From CAYZEZ01 sp964477295 (GTDB lineage Bacteria; Bacteroidota; Bacteroidia; Bacteroidales; SM23-62): 6,056 nt of DNA. How positions within the stretch are numbered: the stretch's first letter is position 1; each line of letters opens with the position of its first letter. Below, one piece after another: positions 1 through 6,056 of this stretch. The stretch is from the NCBI GenBank assembly GCA_964477295.1, contig CAYZEZ010000285.1, positions 1 through 6,056 on the forward strand, given 5' to 3'. Position numbers and translations under genes: made by a program. A model generated the notes under the pieces. The model saw only the letters and a list, made by a program, of their open reading frames with translations. It did not search any database and was not told the origin of the DNA.

Positions 1-2278
1 GTCACCCGCAAAAGCGAAGACCATTGAGAAATTTCTGGGAAAAGATTTCCGTGTTGTATCAAGTTTTGGACATATCAGAGATCTGTCCAAAAAAAATCTG
101 GGGATAGATGTTGCCAATAACTTCACTCCCGACTATGAGGTTCCCAAAGAAAAGACAAAAGTAGTAAGTGAATTACGTAAAGCTGCCGCTGAGTCAAAAA
201 ATATCTGGATCGCCTCTGATGAGGACCGGGAAGGAGAGGCCATTGCGTGGCACCTTGCAAGTGTCCTGAAACTGGACCTTTCAACTACCAGGAGAATTGT
301 ATTCCATGAAATCACGAAAGAGGCTATTTCAAATGCCATAGAAAATCCCAGACATATTGATATGAATCTTGTTAACTCTCAGCAGGCTCGGCGTATCCTC
401 GACAGACTTGTTGGTTTTGAAATATCACCTGTACTTTGGAAAAAGGTTCAGCCATCACTTTCTGCAGGCAGGGTTCAGTCTGTAGCAGTCAGGCTGCTTG
501 TTGAGAGGGAAAGGGAGATCATCTCATTTGAGACAGAATCATCATTCAGGGTAACGGCTGTTTTCAGGTTGGACACACAGTCTGAGGGAAGTGCTATCAT
601 AAGAGCAGAAGCTTCAAAACGGTTTCAAAATGAAAAAGAAGCTTTGAAATTTCTTGAGCTCTGCGATGCATCTCAATATTTGGTCGGTAACATAAGCATT
701 AAACCAGGGTCCAGGTCACCTGCACCTCCTTTTACTACTTCCACTCTTCAACAGGAAGCCTACCGTAAGCTGGGATTTTCAGTAGCACAAACGATGGCAG
801 TTGCACAGAAGCTGTATGAAGCTGGTAAAATAACCTATATGAGAACAGACTCGACTAATCTTTCCAAACTTGCACTACTAAGGTCGCGTGACATAATAAC
901 TTCAGAATTTGGCGGGAAATATTCAAAAACCAGACAATTTAAAACTAAATCAAAAGGTGCCCAGGAGGCCCATGAGGCTATCCGTCCTGCATATCTGGAA
1001 AACATGACTGTTACAGGCAGTCAGAATGAGAAAAAGCTATATGAATTAATATGGAAGAGAACAGTTGCCTCCCAGATGGCTGATGCATTAATTGAAAAAA
1101 CCTCTATTTCAATTGATATGAATAATACTCCTGTCACATTCCAGGCAAATGGCGAGGTAGTCAAGTTTGATGGATTCCTCAGAGTTTATACAGAATCGAC
1201 AGATATGGAGAACAACGATGAGGATAAGTATATTATTCCCCCTGTAAATAGAGGAATGCCCCTGTGGTACAATAATATTACTGCAACCCAGAAATATACA
1301 TCACCTCCACCAAGATATACCGAAGCAAGCCTTGTAAAGAAGCTTGAGGAGCTCGGAATCGGAAGACCTTCAACCTACGCACCAACTATCTCAACAATTC
1401 AGAATCGGGGTTACGTATCCCGGGAAGACAGGCCAGGGGAAAAACGACAGATAAAAATCGTTACACTTGAAAAAGGTGTAACTAATTCATCAATAAAATC
1501 AGAAATTACCGGAAAAGAAAAATCAAAGCTCTTCCCACAGGATATAGGAATGATTGTTAATGACTTCCTGATGGAAAATTTCTCTGAGATAGTCGATTTC
1601 CATTTCACTGCTGAAGTTGAGGCACAGTTTGATGAGATTGCAGAAGGGAATCTTAAATGGACAGGCATGCTCAGCACATTTTACTCTCCATTTCATAAAA
1701 CTGTTACAAACACTCTTGAAAACAAAGACAGAAAAACCGGGGTCAGGCTGCTCGGAAATCATCCTGAAACAGGAGAACCGGTAACTGTAAGGATGGGGAG
1801 GTTTGGACCTGTTGCTCAGATAGGTGAATCGGGGAATGATGTAAAGCCCAGATTTGCAAGCCTCTCAAAGAGCCAGCTGCTTGAGACAATAACTCTCGAT
1901 GAAGCGTTGAACCTATTCCGTCTTCCACGTTCATTAGGTGATTATGAAGGAGATGAAATGATAGTTGGAATAGGGAAATTCGGACCATATATCAGACATA
2001 AAAACAAGTTTTATTCGTTGAAAAAAGGGGTAGATGATCCTTATGAGCTAACCTTTGAAAGAGCTGTGGAAGTTATTCTTGAGAAGAATGAGAGCGACAA
2101 AAAGAAAATTCTGAAAGATTTTGGCGATATCTTAGTATTGAATGGCAGGTATGGACCATATCTTGTCAGAGATAAGCAGAACTTCAGAATTCCAAAAGGG
2201 ACAGAGACAGAAAAACTTACAAAAGAAGATTGCATCAAGATCATAGAAAACAGCGATAAAACCAAAAAGAGCTCTTAA
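1..2278 (+). CDS. topA: DNA topoisomerase I (type IA), 5' end cut by window
   Basis: Type IA topoisomerase that relaxes negatively supercoiled DNA through a transient 5'-phosphotyrosine bond; cytoplasmic. The reading frame is open from base 2 and ends at TAA 2276-2278, giving 758 residues. It enters inside the conserved N-terminal Toprim motif ESPAKAKTI (SPAKAKTIEKFLG seen), so only about nine residues are missing; base 1 fits the last base of a Glu codon. The Toprim acidic motif DEDREGEAIAWH (218-253) supplies the metal-binding acidic residues. The active-site tyrosine lies in ITYMRTDSTNLS (Tyr codon 836-838, residue 279 of the visible part). QPSLSAGRVQSVAVRLL and the EELGIGRPSTYAPTI block are further family hallmarks. 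The C-terminus has three GxFGP/GxYGP repeats (1796-1810, 1973-1987, 2144-2158) of the topoisomerase C-terminal-repeat type. There are only two scattered cysteines, so the E. coli-type zinc fingers are absent. The first in-frame ATG, at 362, is internal. The gene is intact apart from the window edge. Confidence 0.98.
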   Translation, partial: SPAKAKTIEKFLGKDFRVVSSFGHIRDLSKKNLGIDVANNFTPDYEVPKEKTKVVSELRKAAAESKNIWIASDEDREGEAIAWHLASVLKLDLSTTRRIVFHEITKEAISNAIENPRHIDMNLVNSQQARRILDRLVGFEISPVLWKKVQPSLSAGRVQSVAVRLLVEREREIISFETESSFRVTAVFRLDTQSEGSAIIRAEASKRFQNEKEALKFLELCDASQYLVGNISIKPGSRSPAPPFTTSTLQQEAYRKLGFSVAQTMAVAQKLYEAGKITYMRTDSTNLSKLALLRSRDIITSEFGGKYSKTRQFKTKSKGAQEAHEAIRPAYLENMTVTGSQNEKKLYELIWKRTVASQMADALIEKTSISIDMNNTPVTFQANGEVVKFDGFLRVYTESTDMENNDEDKYIIPPVNRGMPLWYNNITATQKYTSPPPRYTEASLVKKLEELGIGRPSTYAPTISTIQNRGYVSREDRPGEKRQIKIVTLEKGVTNSSIKSEITGKEKSKLFPQDIGMIVNDFLMENFSEIVDFHFTAEVEAQFDEIAEGNLKWTGMLSTFYSPFHKTVTNTLENKDRKTGVRLLGNHPETGEPVTVRMGRFGPVAQIGESGNDVKPRFASLSKSQLLETITLDEALNLFRLPRSLGDYEGDEMIVGIGKFGPYIRHKNKFYSLKKGVDDPYELTFERAVEVILEKNESDKKKILKDFGDILVLNGRYGPYLVRDKQNFRIPKGTETEKLTKEDCIKIIENSDKTKKSS

Positions 2279-2284
2279 TGTACC

Positions 2285-3451
2285 ATGGTAGACCTGAATG
2301 AATATATCAATCCTGTAAGCATCGAAGGGCCGGAATTTGAACACCTGGCGAGTCAGTCTATCTTTCCCCATTATATCACCATTCATACTGAAAACAATCC
2401 GATAAAAGAAATCAGTAAATACAAGATTGCCATTATCGGTGTCCCTGAAGGCCGCAACTCTCCCAATGAAGGTTCAAATAAAGCACCGGATGCAATAAGA
2501 CAGCAGCTATACCGGCTCGCAAAAATACCCGGACGATCAAGGATCATTGACCTTGGGAATATGAAGCAGGGAGCTTCTTTTGGTGATACCATTTCCGGAC
2601 TGTGCGATATCCTTTCGTTGCTGATAAAAGAAAACGTTTTTCCTTTGATTATCGGTGGCAGCAGCGCACTGGTTCCAGCTATAGGGATAGCACTGACCCG
2701 GCAAAAAACAGCTTATACACTTTTAGCAGTTGATCCCAGAATCGATTTTAACAATGAAAGCAAAGTACCCGATTCTTTTAATTATCTGAACAGTATTATC
2801 AGTTATCAAAAGACTACATTCCAACATTATATTAATATTGGTTATCAGACTTACCTTAATGACCAGCAGGTGATTAACAGGTTTCATAAGAGAAGCTCAG
2901 AACTTGTCAGGATAGGAGACGTAAGACAGGCAATTTACCTTACCGAACCACTCTTCAGAGATTCAGATGTGGCGATCTTTGATATTTCAGCCGTAAGACA
3001 GGCGGATGCTCCGGGGACTATCATGCCTTCGCCAAATGGTTTTTATGGTGAAGAGATCTGTCTTCTTTCAAGGTATGCAGGGATATCTGACAAACTGAAG
3101 ATTTTCGGATTGTTTGATGTAAATCCGGACTTTGATATTCGCTCACAGACAACGGGTTTAGCTGCCCAGATTTTATGGTTTTTTCTTGAAGGTTTTTCTC
3201 AAAAGCAGTACGAATTACCTGCATTAACCAGCCGCAACACAGGGCGATTCATTAAGTACCATGTCAGGGTGACAAATCTCCACGACGATCTGATATTTGT
3301 AAAAAGTAACCTTACAGACCGTTGGTGGATAGAAATACCTGTTGAAAATGACCAGCATCTCTTTGTCGCATGCTCACATGAAGATTATCTTAAAGCTAAC
3401 CGTAACGAAGTACCGGACAGGTGGGTAAAAGCAGCCGAAAGAATTAAATAA
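2285..3451 (+). CDS. arginase/formiminoglutamase-fold protein, probable pseudoenzyme
   Basis: A 388-residue protein of the ureohydrolase (arginase, agmatinase, formiminoglutamase) superfamily. Family landmarks are visible in order: IAIIGVPEGRNSPNEGSNKAPDAIR (48-72), IIGGSSALVPA (122-132, the GGDHS position), AVDPRIDF (148-155, the DAHxD position), IFDISAVRQADAPGT (231-245, the SFDIDxxDPxxAPG position) and GLFDVNPDFD (275-284). Of the canonical six Mn2+ ligands, three Asp remain (D150, D154, D233), but the His of GGDHS is S127, the His of DAHxD is R152 and the second Asp of FDID is S235; the later Glu is D278. A dimanganese centre is therefore unlikely, and hydrolysis of arginine or formiminoglutamate is not supported. 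An N-terminal extension of about 45 residues and a C-terminal tail (about 320-388, with DRWWIEIP, CSHEDYLKA and VPDRWVKA) lie outside the fold. Similar proteins in Bacteroidota are, from memory, often annotated formimidoylglutamase. The start at 2285 is six bases after the topA stop, suggesting cotranscription; no Shine-Dalgarno sequence is evident. True function unknown. Confidence 0.85.
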   Translation: MVDLNEYINPVSIEGPEFEHLASQSIFPHYITIHTENNPIKEISKYKIAIIGVPEGRNSPNEGSNKAPDAIRQQLYRLAKIPGRSRIIDLGNMKQGASFGDTISGLCDILSLLIKENVFPLIIGGSSALVPAIGIALTRQKTAYTLLAVDPRIDFNNESKVPDSFNYLNSIISYQKTTFQHYINIGYQTYLNDQQVINRFHKRSSELVRIGDVRQAIYLTEPLFRDSDVAIFDISAVRQADAPGTIMPSPNGFYGEEICLLSRYAGISDKLKIFGLFDVNPDFDIRSQTTGLAAQILWFFLEGFSQKQYELPALTSRNTGRFIKYHVRVTNLHDDLIFVKSNLTDRWWIEIPVENDQHLFVACSHEDYLKANRNEVPDRWVKAAERIK

Positions 3452-3488
3452 TAAAACCATTTTCAAATGTTATCGGAATGGCCTCAAA

Positions 3489-3518
3489 TTTGCGGTAATT
3501 TTTATGCAGTATATTTTG
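3489..3518 (+). promoter_or_regulatory. candidate promoter P1 upstream of porP
   Basis: TTTG at 3489-3492 is followed, after 17 bases, by TATATTTTG at 3510-3518. The Bacteroidota housekeeping promoter is described as a TTG/TTTG -33 element about 17-23 bases before a TAnnTTTG -7 element. Here the -33 box and spacing fit, but the -7 box has one extra base between TA and TTTG. Transcription would start about 105 bases before the porP start. This is a pattern match in AT-rich DNA only. Confidence 0.25.
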
Positions 3519-3558
3519 CATTGGAGAGTAACATCTGATTACTGAAATAAAAAAATGG

Positions 3559-3566
3559 TAAATTTG
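3559..3566 (+). promoter_or_regulatory. candidate -7 element P2 (TAAATTTG) upstream of porP
   Basis: TAAATTTG is an exact match to the Bacteroidota TAnnTTTG -7 consensus. It lies in the 183-base gap (3452-3634) between the arginase-like gene and porP, the only gap here large enough for an ordinary promoter. It would place the transcript start near 3572 and give a leader of roughly 60 bases. No TTG or TTTG is found at the expected distance upstream, which weakens it. The rest of the gap is AT-rich, with no ORF, no tRNA-like fold and no convincing terminator hairpin. Confidence 0.35.
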
Positions 3567-3634
3567 CTTGCGATTCAGATTTTTAGTTATTTTACCTGTT
3601 CCATTTAAGTGGGAATTGTCTTCAAATTAAAGAA

Positions 3635-4579
3635 ATGAAAAACCAATTAACTGCATTTCTTTTTTGCATTTTAATGGTTCTGCCGGTATTTTCCCAGCAA
3701 GATCCTTTGTCCAGTCATTATATGTATAATACCCTGACATATAATCCTGGTGTTGCAGGCACGTCAGGTATGATTTGTGCTACAGCACTCAACAGGCAAC
3801 AATGGATCGGATTTGCGGGGGCACCTTCTACAACAATCTTCAATATCAGTGCCCCGGTTTCTCCCTTCAAGATCAGAAGCGGCGTAGGCCTTGTTGTCGA
3901 AAGCGATAACATAGGATTCGATAAAGATATTAACCTGTCAGCTGTCTACTCATACCTTATGGATGTTGGACATGGGAAGCTTGGTATAGGACTAAATATG
4001 GGTATGCTGAATAAGACATTATCCCCAAGCTGGCAAATACCCGCGGGCGACGCTCATGTGCCACCTTCCGGTGATCCCCTTATCCCTGAGAATAAGGAGA
4101 GTGTTATAGCTTTTGATGCCGGGCTGGGGCTCTATTTTAAAGCCGAAAAGTATTATGCAGGACTCTCTGTTACTCATCTTAACAAACCTAAAATTAAATT
4201 TACGAAAGGACTTCCATACGTCAGCAGACATTACTATCTGACAGCTGGTTACAACTTTCAGCTGCCAAATCCTTCACTTGAGTTATCCCCTTCAGTTTTA
4301 GCATTCAGCGATGGAAAAGTGACACAATTTACAATTACTTCTTTATTAAGATACAATAAAAAAGTATGGGGTGGCGTTTCATACAGAGCCGGAGATGCTT
4401 TGGTAGGAATTATCGGTATTGAATTATATAACGGAATCAGATTAGGTTATGCATATGATTTTACCATATCTGATATTAGGAAGAATAGCAGTGGATCGCA
4501 TGAATTCATAGTTAACTATTGTTTTGATATAAGTCTGGGCAGAAGCCCGATGAAATATAAAAGTATCAGATTTTTATGA
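3635..4579 (+). CDS. porP: type IX secretion system membrane protein, PorP/SprF family
   Basis: A 314-residue PorP/SprF-family protein, predicted to sit in the outer membrane as a beta-barrel. Residues 1-20 form a Sec signal peptide (MKN, then a hydrophobic stretch ending VFS) with likely cleavage before QQDPL. The mature N-terminus shows the family signature: QQDPLSSHYMYNTLTYNPGVAG (21-42), then NRQQWIGFAGAPSTTIFN (53-70). The remainder alternates short aromatic/glycine-rich strands (for example GHGKLGIGLNMGM, YYAGLSVTHL, WGGVSYRAGDALVGIIGIEL) and ends with GSHEFIVNYCF (287-297), as in other members. In Porphyromonas gingivalis, PorP is required for T9SS secretion and is encoded beside PorKLMN; in Flavobacterium johnsoniae, the relative SprF is needed for secretion of the adhesin SprB. 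Many genomes hold several paralogues, but placement directly before gldK marks this copy as the core PorP-type component. The start is chosen because it places the signal peptide at the N-terminus. It is preceded by an A-rich stretch rather than a Shine-Dalgarno sequence. Confidence 0.93.
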   Translation: MKNQLTAFLFCILMVLPVFSQQDPLSSHYMYNTLTYNPGVAGTSGMICATALNRQQWIGFAGAPSTTIFNISAPVSPFKIRSGVGLVVESDNIGFDKDINLSAVYSYLMDVGHGKLGIGLNMGMLNKTLSPSWQIPAGDAHVPPSGDPLIPENKESVIAFDAGLGLYFKAEKYYAGLSVTHLNKPKIKFTKGLPYVSRHYYLTAGYNFQLPNPSLELSPSVLAFSDGKVTQFTITSLLRYNKKVWGGVSYRAGDALVGIIGIELYNGIRLGYAYDFTISDIRKNSSGSHEFIVNYCFDISLGRSPMKYKSIRFL

Positions 4580-4626
4580 TTATTTAAAAAAAATAACTTA
4601 CTTGCATTATAAAACTCTAACGTGTT

Positions 4627-5973
4627 ATGAAAAAGATAACTCTATCTTCTCTTATAGTGATAATCTTATTGACTGGTTGTGGCTCATCTAAAAATAATGG
4701 TGAGCTGGTTGGCGTTATGGGGCGCAAGAAATTCTTTGAGCCGGAACCATTTGAGATGGCATTTATCCCTGCAGGGAATTTCATGATGGGTCCAAGCGAC
4801 GAAGATGCAGTTTTTGCCTTTAACAGCATTTCCAAATCAGTTACTGTTGAGGCCTTCTGGATGGACCAGATGGAGATCACTAATAACAAGTATCGTCAAT
4901 TTGTATATTATGTCCGTGATTCGATACTCAGAACTAAGCTTGGCGATGCAGGAGTTCCTGACCGCGAATATTTCGTGATCGACGAAGAAGGTAATGTAAT
5001 AGAACCTTATGTCATTAACTGGGAAGAAAAAATCGATCCCGAGGAAGAAATTACCAAAGAAATACTGGAAGAGATGTACTATCCTCCCCTGGAAAGATTT
5101 AACGGGAAGAAACAGATAGATGTCAGGAAACTAAACTATTCCTACTACTGGGTTGATTACCAGCAGGCTGCTAAAGTTTCCTATAAATATGATTACGCAA
5201 ATAATTCCGGCCAATATGAAGGCCAGGTAACCAATCTTGACGGTACCCGTACTGATGTAGCAGACCGCTCATCATTCATTAAACACAATATCCTTAATAT
5301 TTATCCCGATACATTATGCTGGATCAGGGACTTTACTTACTCTTTTAACGATCCGCAAGCGTCTCTCTATTTCTGGCACCCATCTTTTGATGACTACCCT
5401 GTCGTCGGTGTAAGCTGGGTTCAGGCAACCGCCTTCAGTATCTGGAGAACGGATTATATGAACACCGCTCTCAGAAAAAATGGCATTGCTGATGTACAAA
5501 ACTACAGACTACCCCTGGAAACAGAATGGGAGTATGCTGCCAGAGGAGGTCTTGATCTTTCAATGTATCCATGGGGCGGACCATATACCCGTAACTATAA
5601 AGGTTGCTTCCTGGCAAACTTCAAACCCTTACGGGGTAATTATATAGATGACGGAAACGTATACGCAGGTAAAGCTGGTTCGTATGAGCCAAATGAATAT
5701 GGCCTGTATGATATGGCAGGAAATGTTGCAGAATGGACCTGCTGTGCCTACCATCCATCAGCTTATATATTCCAGCACGACCTTCAGCCAAACTATGAAT
5801 ACAATGCAACTCCTCAGGATCCGCCTGTAATGAAAAGGAAAGTAATCCGTGGAGGTTCCTGGAAAGATATTGCATATTTCCTTCAGACAAGTGCAAGAGA
5901 CTATGAATATCAGGATTCAACAAAACCATATGTTGGATTTCGTAATGTAAGATCTTATATTGGTGTAAATTAA
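4627..5973 (+). CDS. gldK: T9SS ring lipoprotein GldK/PorK (FGE-sulfatase fold)
   Basis: A 448-residue lipoprotein. A signal peptide with lipobox LTGC (residues 15-18, Cys codon 4678-4680) predicts lipidation at C18 and outer-membrane anchoring. In P. gingivalis the homologue PorK assembles with PorN into a ring about 50 nm wide under the outer membrane. The mature part has an FGE-sulfatase (formylglycine-generating-enzyme-like) fold split by an insertion. The first half is at about 43-95 (MAFIPAGNFMMG, then MDQMEITNNKYRQFV). The insertion, about 96-255, is tyrosine-rich with an acidic segment (133-149). The second half is at about 257-440, with YPVVGVSWVQATAFSIW, YRLPLETEWEYAARGG (293-308), YGLYDMAGNVAEWT (358-371), VIRGGSW (406-412) and VGFRNVR. 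The copper-binding cysteine pair of true FGE is absent: C18, C231, C327, C372 and C373 are the only cysteines, and the stretch after RGGSW has none. A structural rather than enzymatic role is inferred. It starts 47 bases after porP and is followed 31 bases later by gldL, indicating an operon. Confidence 0.95.
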   Translation: MKKITLSSLIVIILLTGCGSSKNNGELVGVMGRKKFFEPEPFEMAFIPAGNFMMGPSDEDAVFAFNSISKSVTVEAFWMDQMEITNNKYRQFVYYVRDSILRTKLGDAGVPDREYFVIDEEGNVIEPYVINWEEKIDPEEEITKEILEEMYYPPLERFNGKKQIDVRKLNYSYYWVDYQQAAKVSYKYDYANNSGQYEGQVTNLDGTRTDVADRSSFIKHNILNIYPDTLCWIRDFTYSFNDPQASLYFWHPSFDDYPVVGVSWVQATAFSIWRTDYMNTALRKNGIADVQNYRLPLETEWEYAARGGLDLSMYPWGGPYTRNYKGCFLANFKPLRGNYIDDGNVYAGKAGSYEPNEYGLYDMAGNVAEWTCCAYHPSAYIFQHDLQPNYEYNATPQDPPVMKRKVIRGGSWKDIAYFLQTSARDYEYQDSTKPYVGFRNVRSYIGVN

Positions 5974-6004
5974 ATAATTGAAATAACCCTAAATAATCTG
6001 GTAT

Positions 6005-6056
6005 ATGAGCCTAGCAGAATTAGTACAAAGCAGCGGGTGGAAAAATTTCATCGCTA
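6005..6056 (+). CDS. gldL: T9SS inner-membrane motor protein GldL/PorL, N-terminus only
   Basis: An open frame from ATG 6005 runs off the window after 17 codons, reading MSLAELVQSSGWKNFIA. It lies 31 bases after the gldK stop, where gldL follows in nearly all known T9SS operons. The hydrophilic start ending in GWKNFIA matches, from memory, GldL N-termini of Bacteroidales-type species, where it leads into a lysine/tyrosine-glycine segment and then the first of two membrane helices. An in-frame TAA (5990-5992) with no other ATG in between fixes the start. GldL and GldM form the inner-membrane proton-motive-force-driven motor of the T9SS. The diagnostic membrane helices are outside the window, so the call rests mostly on position. 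Confidence 0.82.
   Translation, partial: MSLAELVQSSGWKNFIA

Noticed and set aside
362..364. First ATG in the topA frame as the start of a 638-residue protein
   Set aside because: The same frame is open to base 2 and encodes the Toprim motifs SPAKAKTIEKF and DEDREGEA, so this Met is internal.
2278..2301. ATG overlapping the topA stop (TAATG) as a translationally coupled start for the next gene
   Set aside because: It is in a different frame from the arginase-like gene and reaches a stop after seven codons. ATG 2285 opens the real frame.
1411..2386. Several 70-90 codon antisense ORFs across topA and its 3' junction
   Set aside because: They overlap the well-supported topA frame and have no recognisable domains. 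One extends over the topA/arginase-like junction only because the frame happens to stay open.
3457..3481. Hairpin CCATT/AATGG (and the smaller CATTT/AAATG) after the arginase-like gene as a terminator
   Set aside because: The stems are only five base pairs, AT-rich, and not followed by a T run, so they are too weak to call a terminator.
4580..4626. Promoter or riboswitch in the porP-gldK gap
   Set aside because: The 47 bases are AT-rich without a TAnnTTTG box or a stable fold, and gldK is best read as part of the porP transcript.
5621..5929. 102-codon antisense ORF inside gldK, and the 60-codon + strand ORF at 5648-5830
   Set aside because: Both lie fully within strongly conserved gldK coding sequence and show no recognisable protein features, so they are chance frames.
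1..6056. Mobile element, CRISPR array, tRNA/rRNA or phage genes
   Set aside because: No direct repeat arrays, terminal inverted repeats, transposase motifs or structured RNA patterns were seen, and nearly all of the window is accounted for by five co-directional genes.

Overview
This window reads as chromosomal DNA from a member of the Bacteroidota that carries a type IX secretion system (T9SS). The evidence is a PorP/SprF-family protein, a GldK/PorK-type lipoprotein and the beginning of a GldL-type gene, in that order. These components are essentially restricted to this phylum. The AT-rich intergenic DNA, the lack of clear Shine-Dalgarno sequences before the genes, and a TAnnTTTG-type promoter match fit the same assignment. 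The GldL N-terminus resembles, from memory, anaerobic or marine Bacteroidales/Marinilabiliales-type sequences more than Flavobacterium, but 17 residues cannot settle the order.

Layout, all on the + strand. (1) Bases 1-2278: topA, DNA topoisomerase I, missing only about nine N-terminal residues. (2) Bases 2285-3451, six bases after topA: a 388-residue protein with the arginase/formiminoglutamase (ureohydrolase) fold in which most metal-binding residues are replaced, so it is probably not an active arginase. (3) Bases 3452-3634: the only sizeable intergenic gap, AT-rich, with two candidate Bacteroidota-type promoter elements and no convincing terminator. (4) Bases 3635-4579: porP/sprF-like outer-membrane barrel protein. 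(5) Bases 4627-5973: gldK/porK lipoprotein with a formylglycine-generating-enzyme-like (FGE-sulfatase) fold that lacks the catalytic cysteines. (6) Bases 6005-6056: first 17 codons of gldL/porL, cut by the window end. gldM and gldN would be expected next.

Functionally the window joins a housekeeping block (topA plus the arginase-like gene) to the core T9SS operon. PorP is an outer-membrane component. GldK is the lipoprotein that, with GldN, builds the large periplasmic ring under the outer membrane. GldL, with GldM, forms the inner-membrane proton-driven motor that powers secretion and, in gliding species, motility. The most interesting item is the degenerate arginase-fold protein. It is intact, keeps a conserved-looking family-specific C-terminal extension, and sits beside the T9SS operon, yet it has lost the dimanganese site. 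Nothing else in the window looks like a mobile element, RNA gene, CRISPR array or phage sequence.
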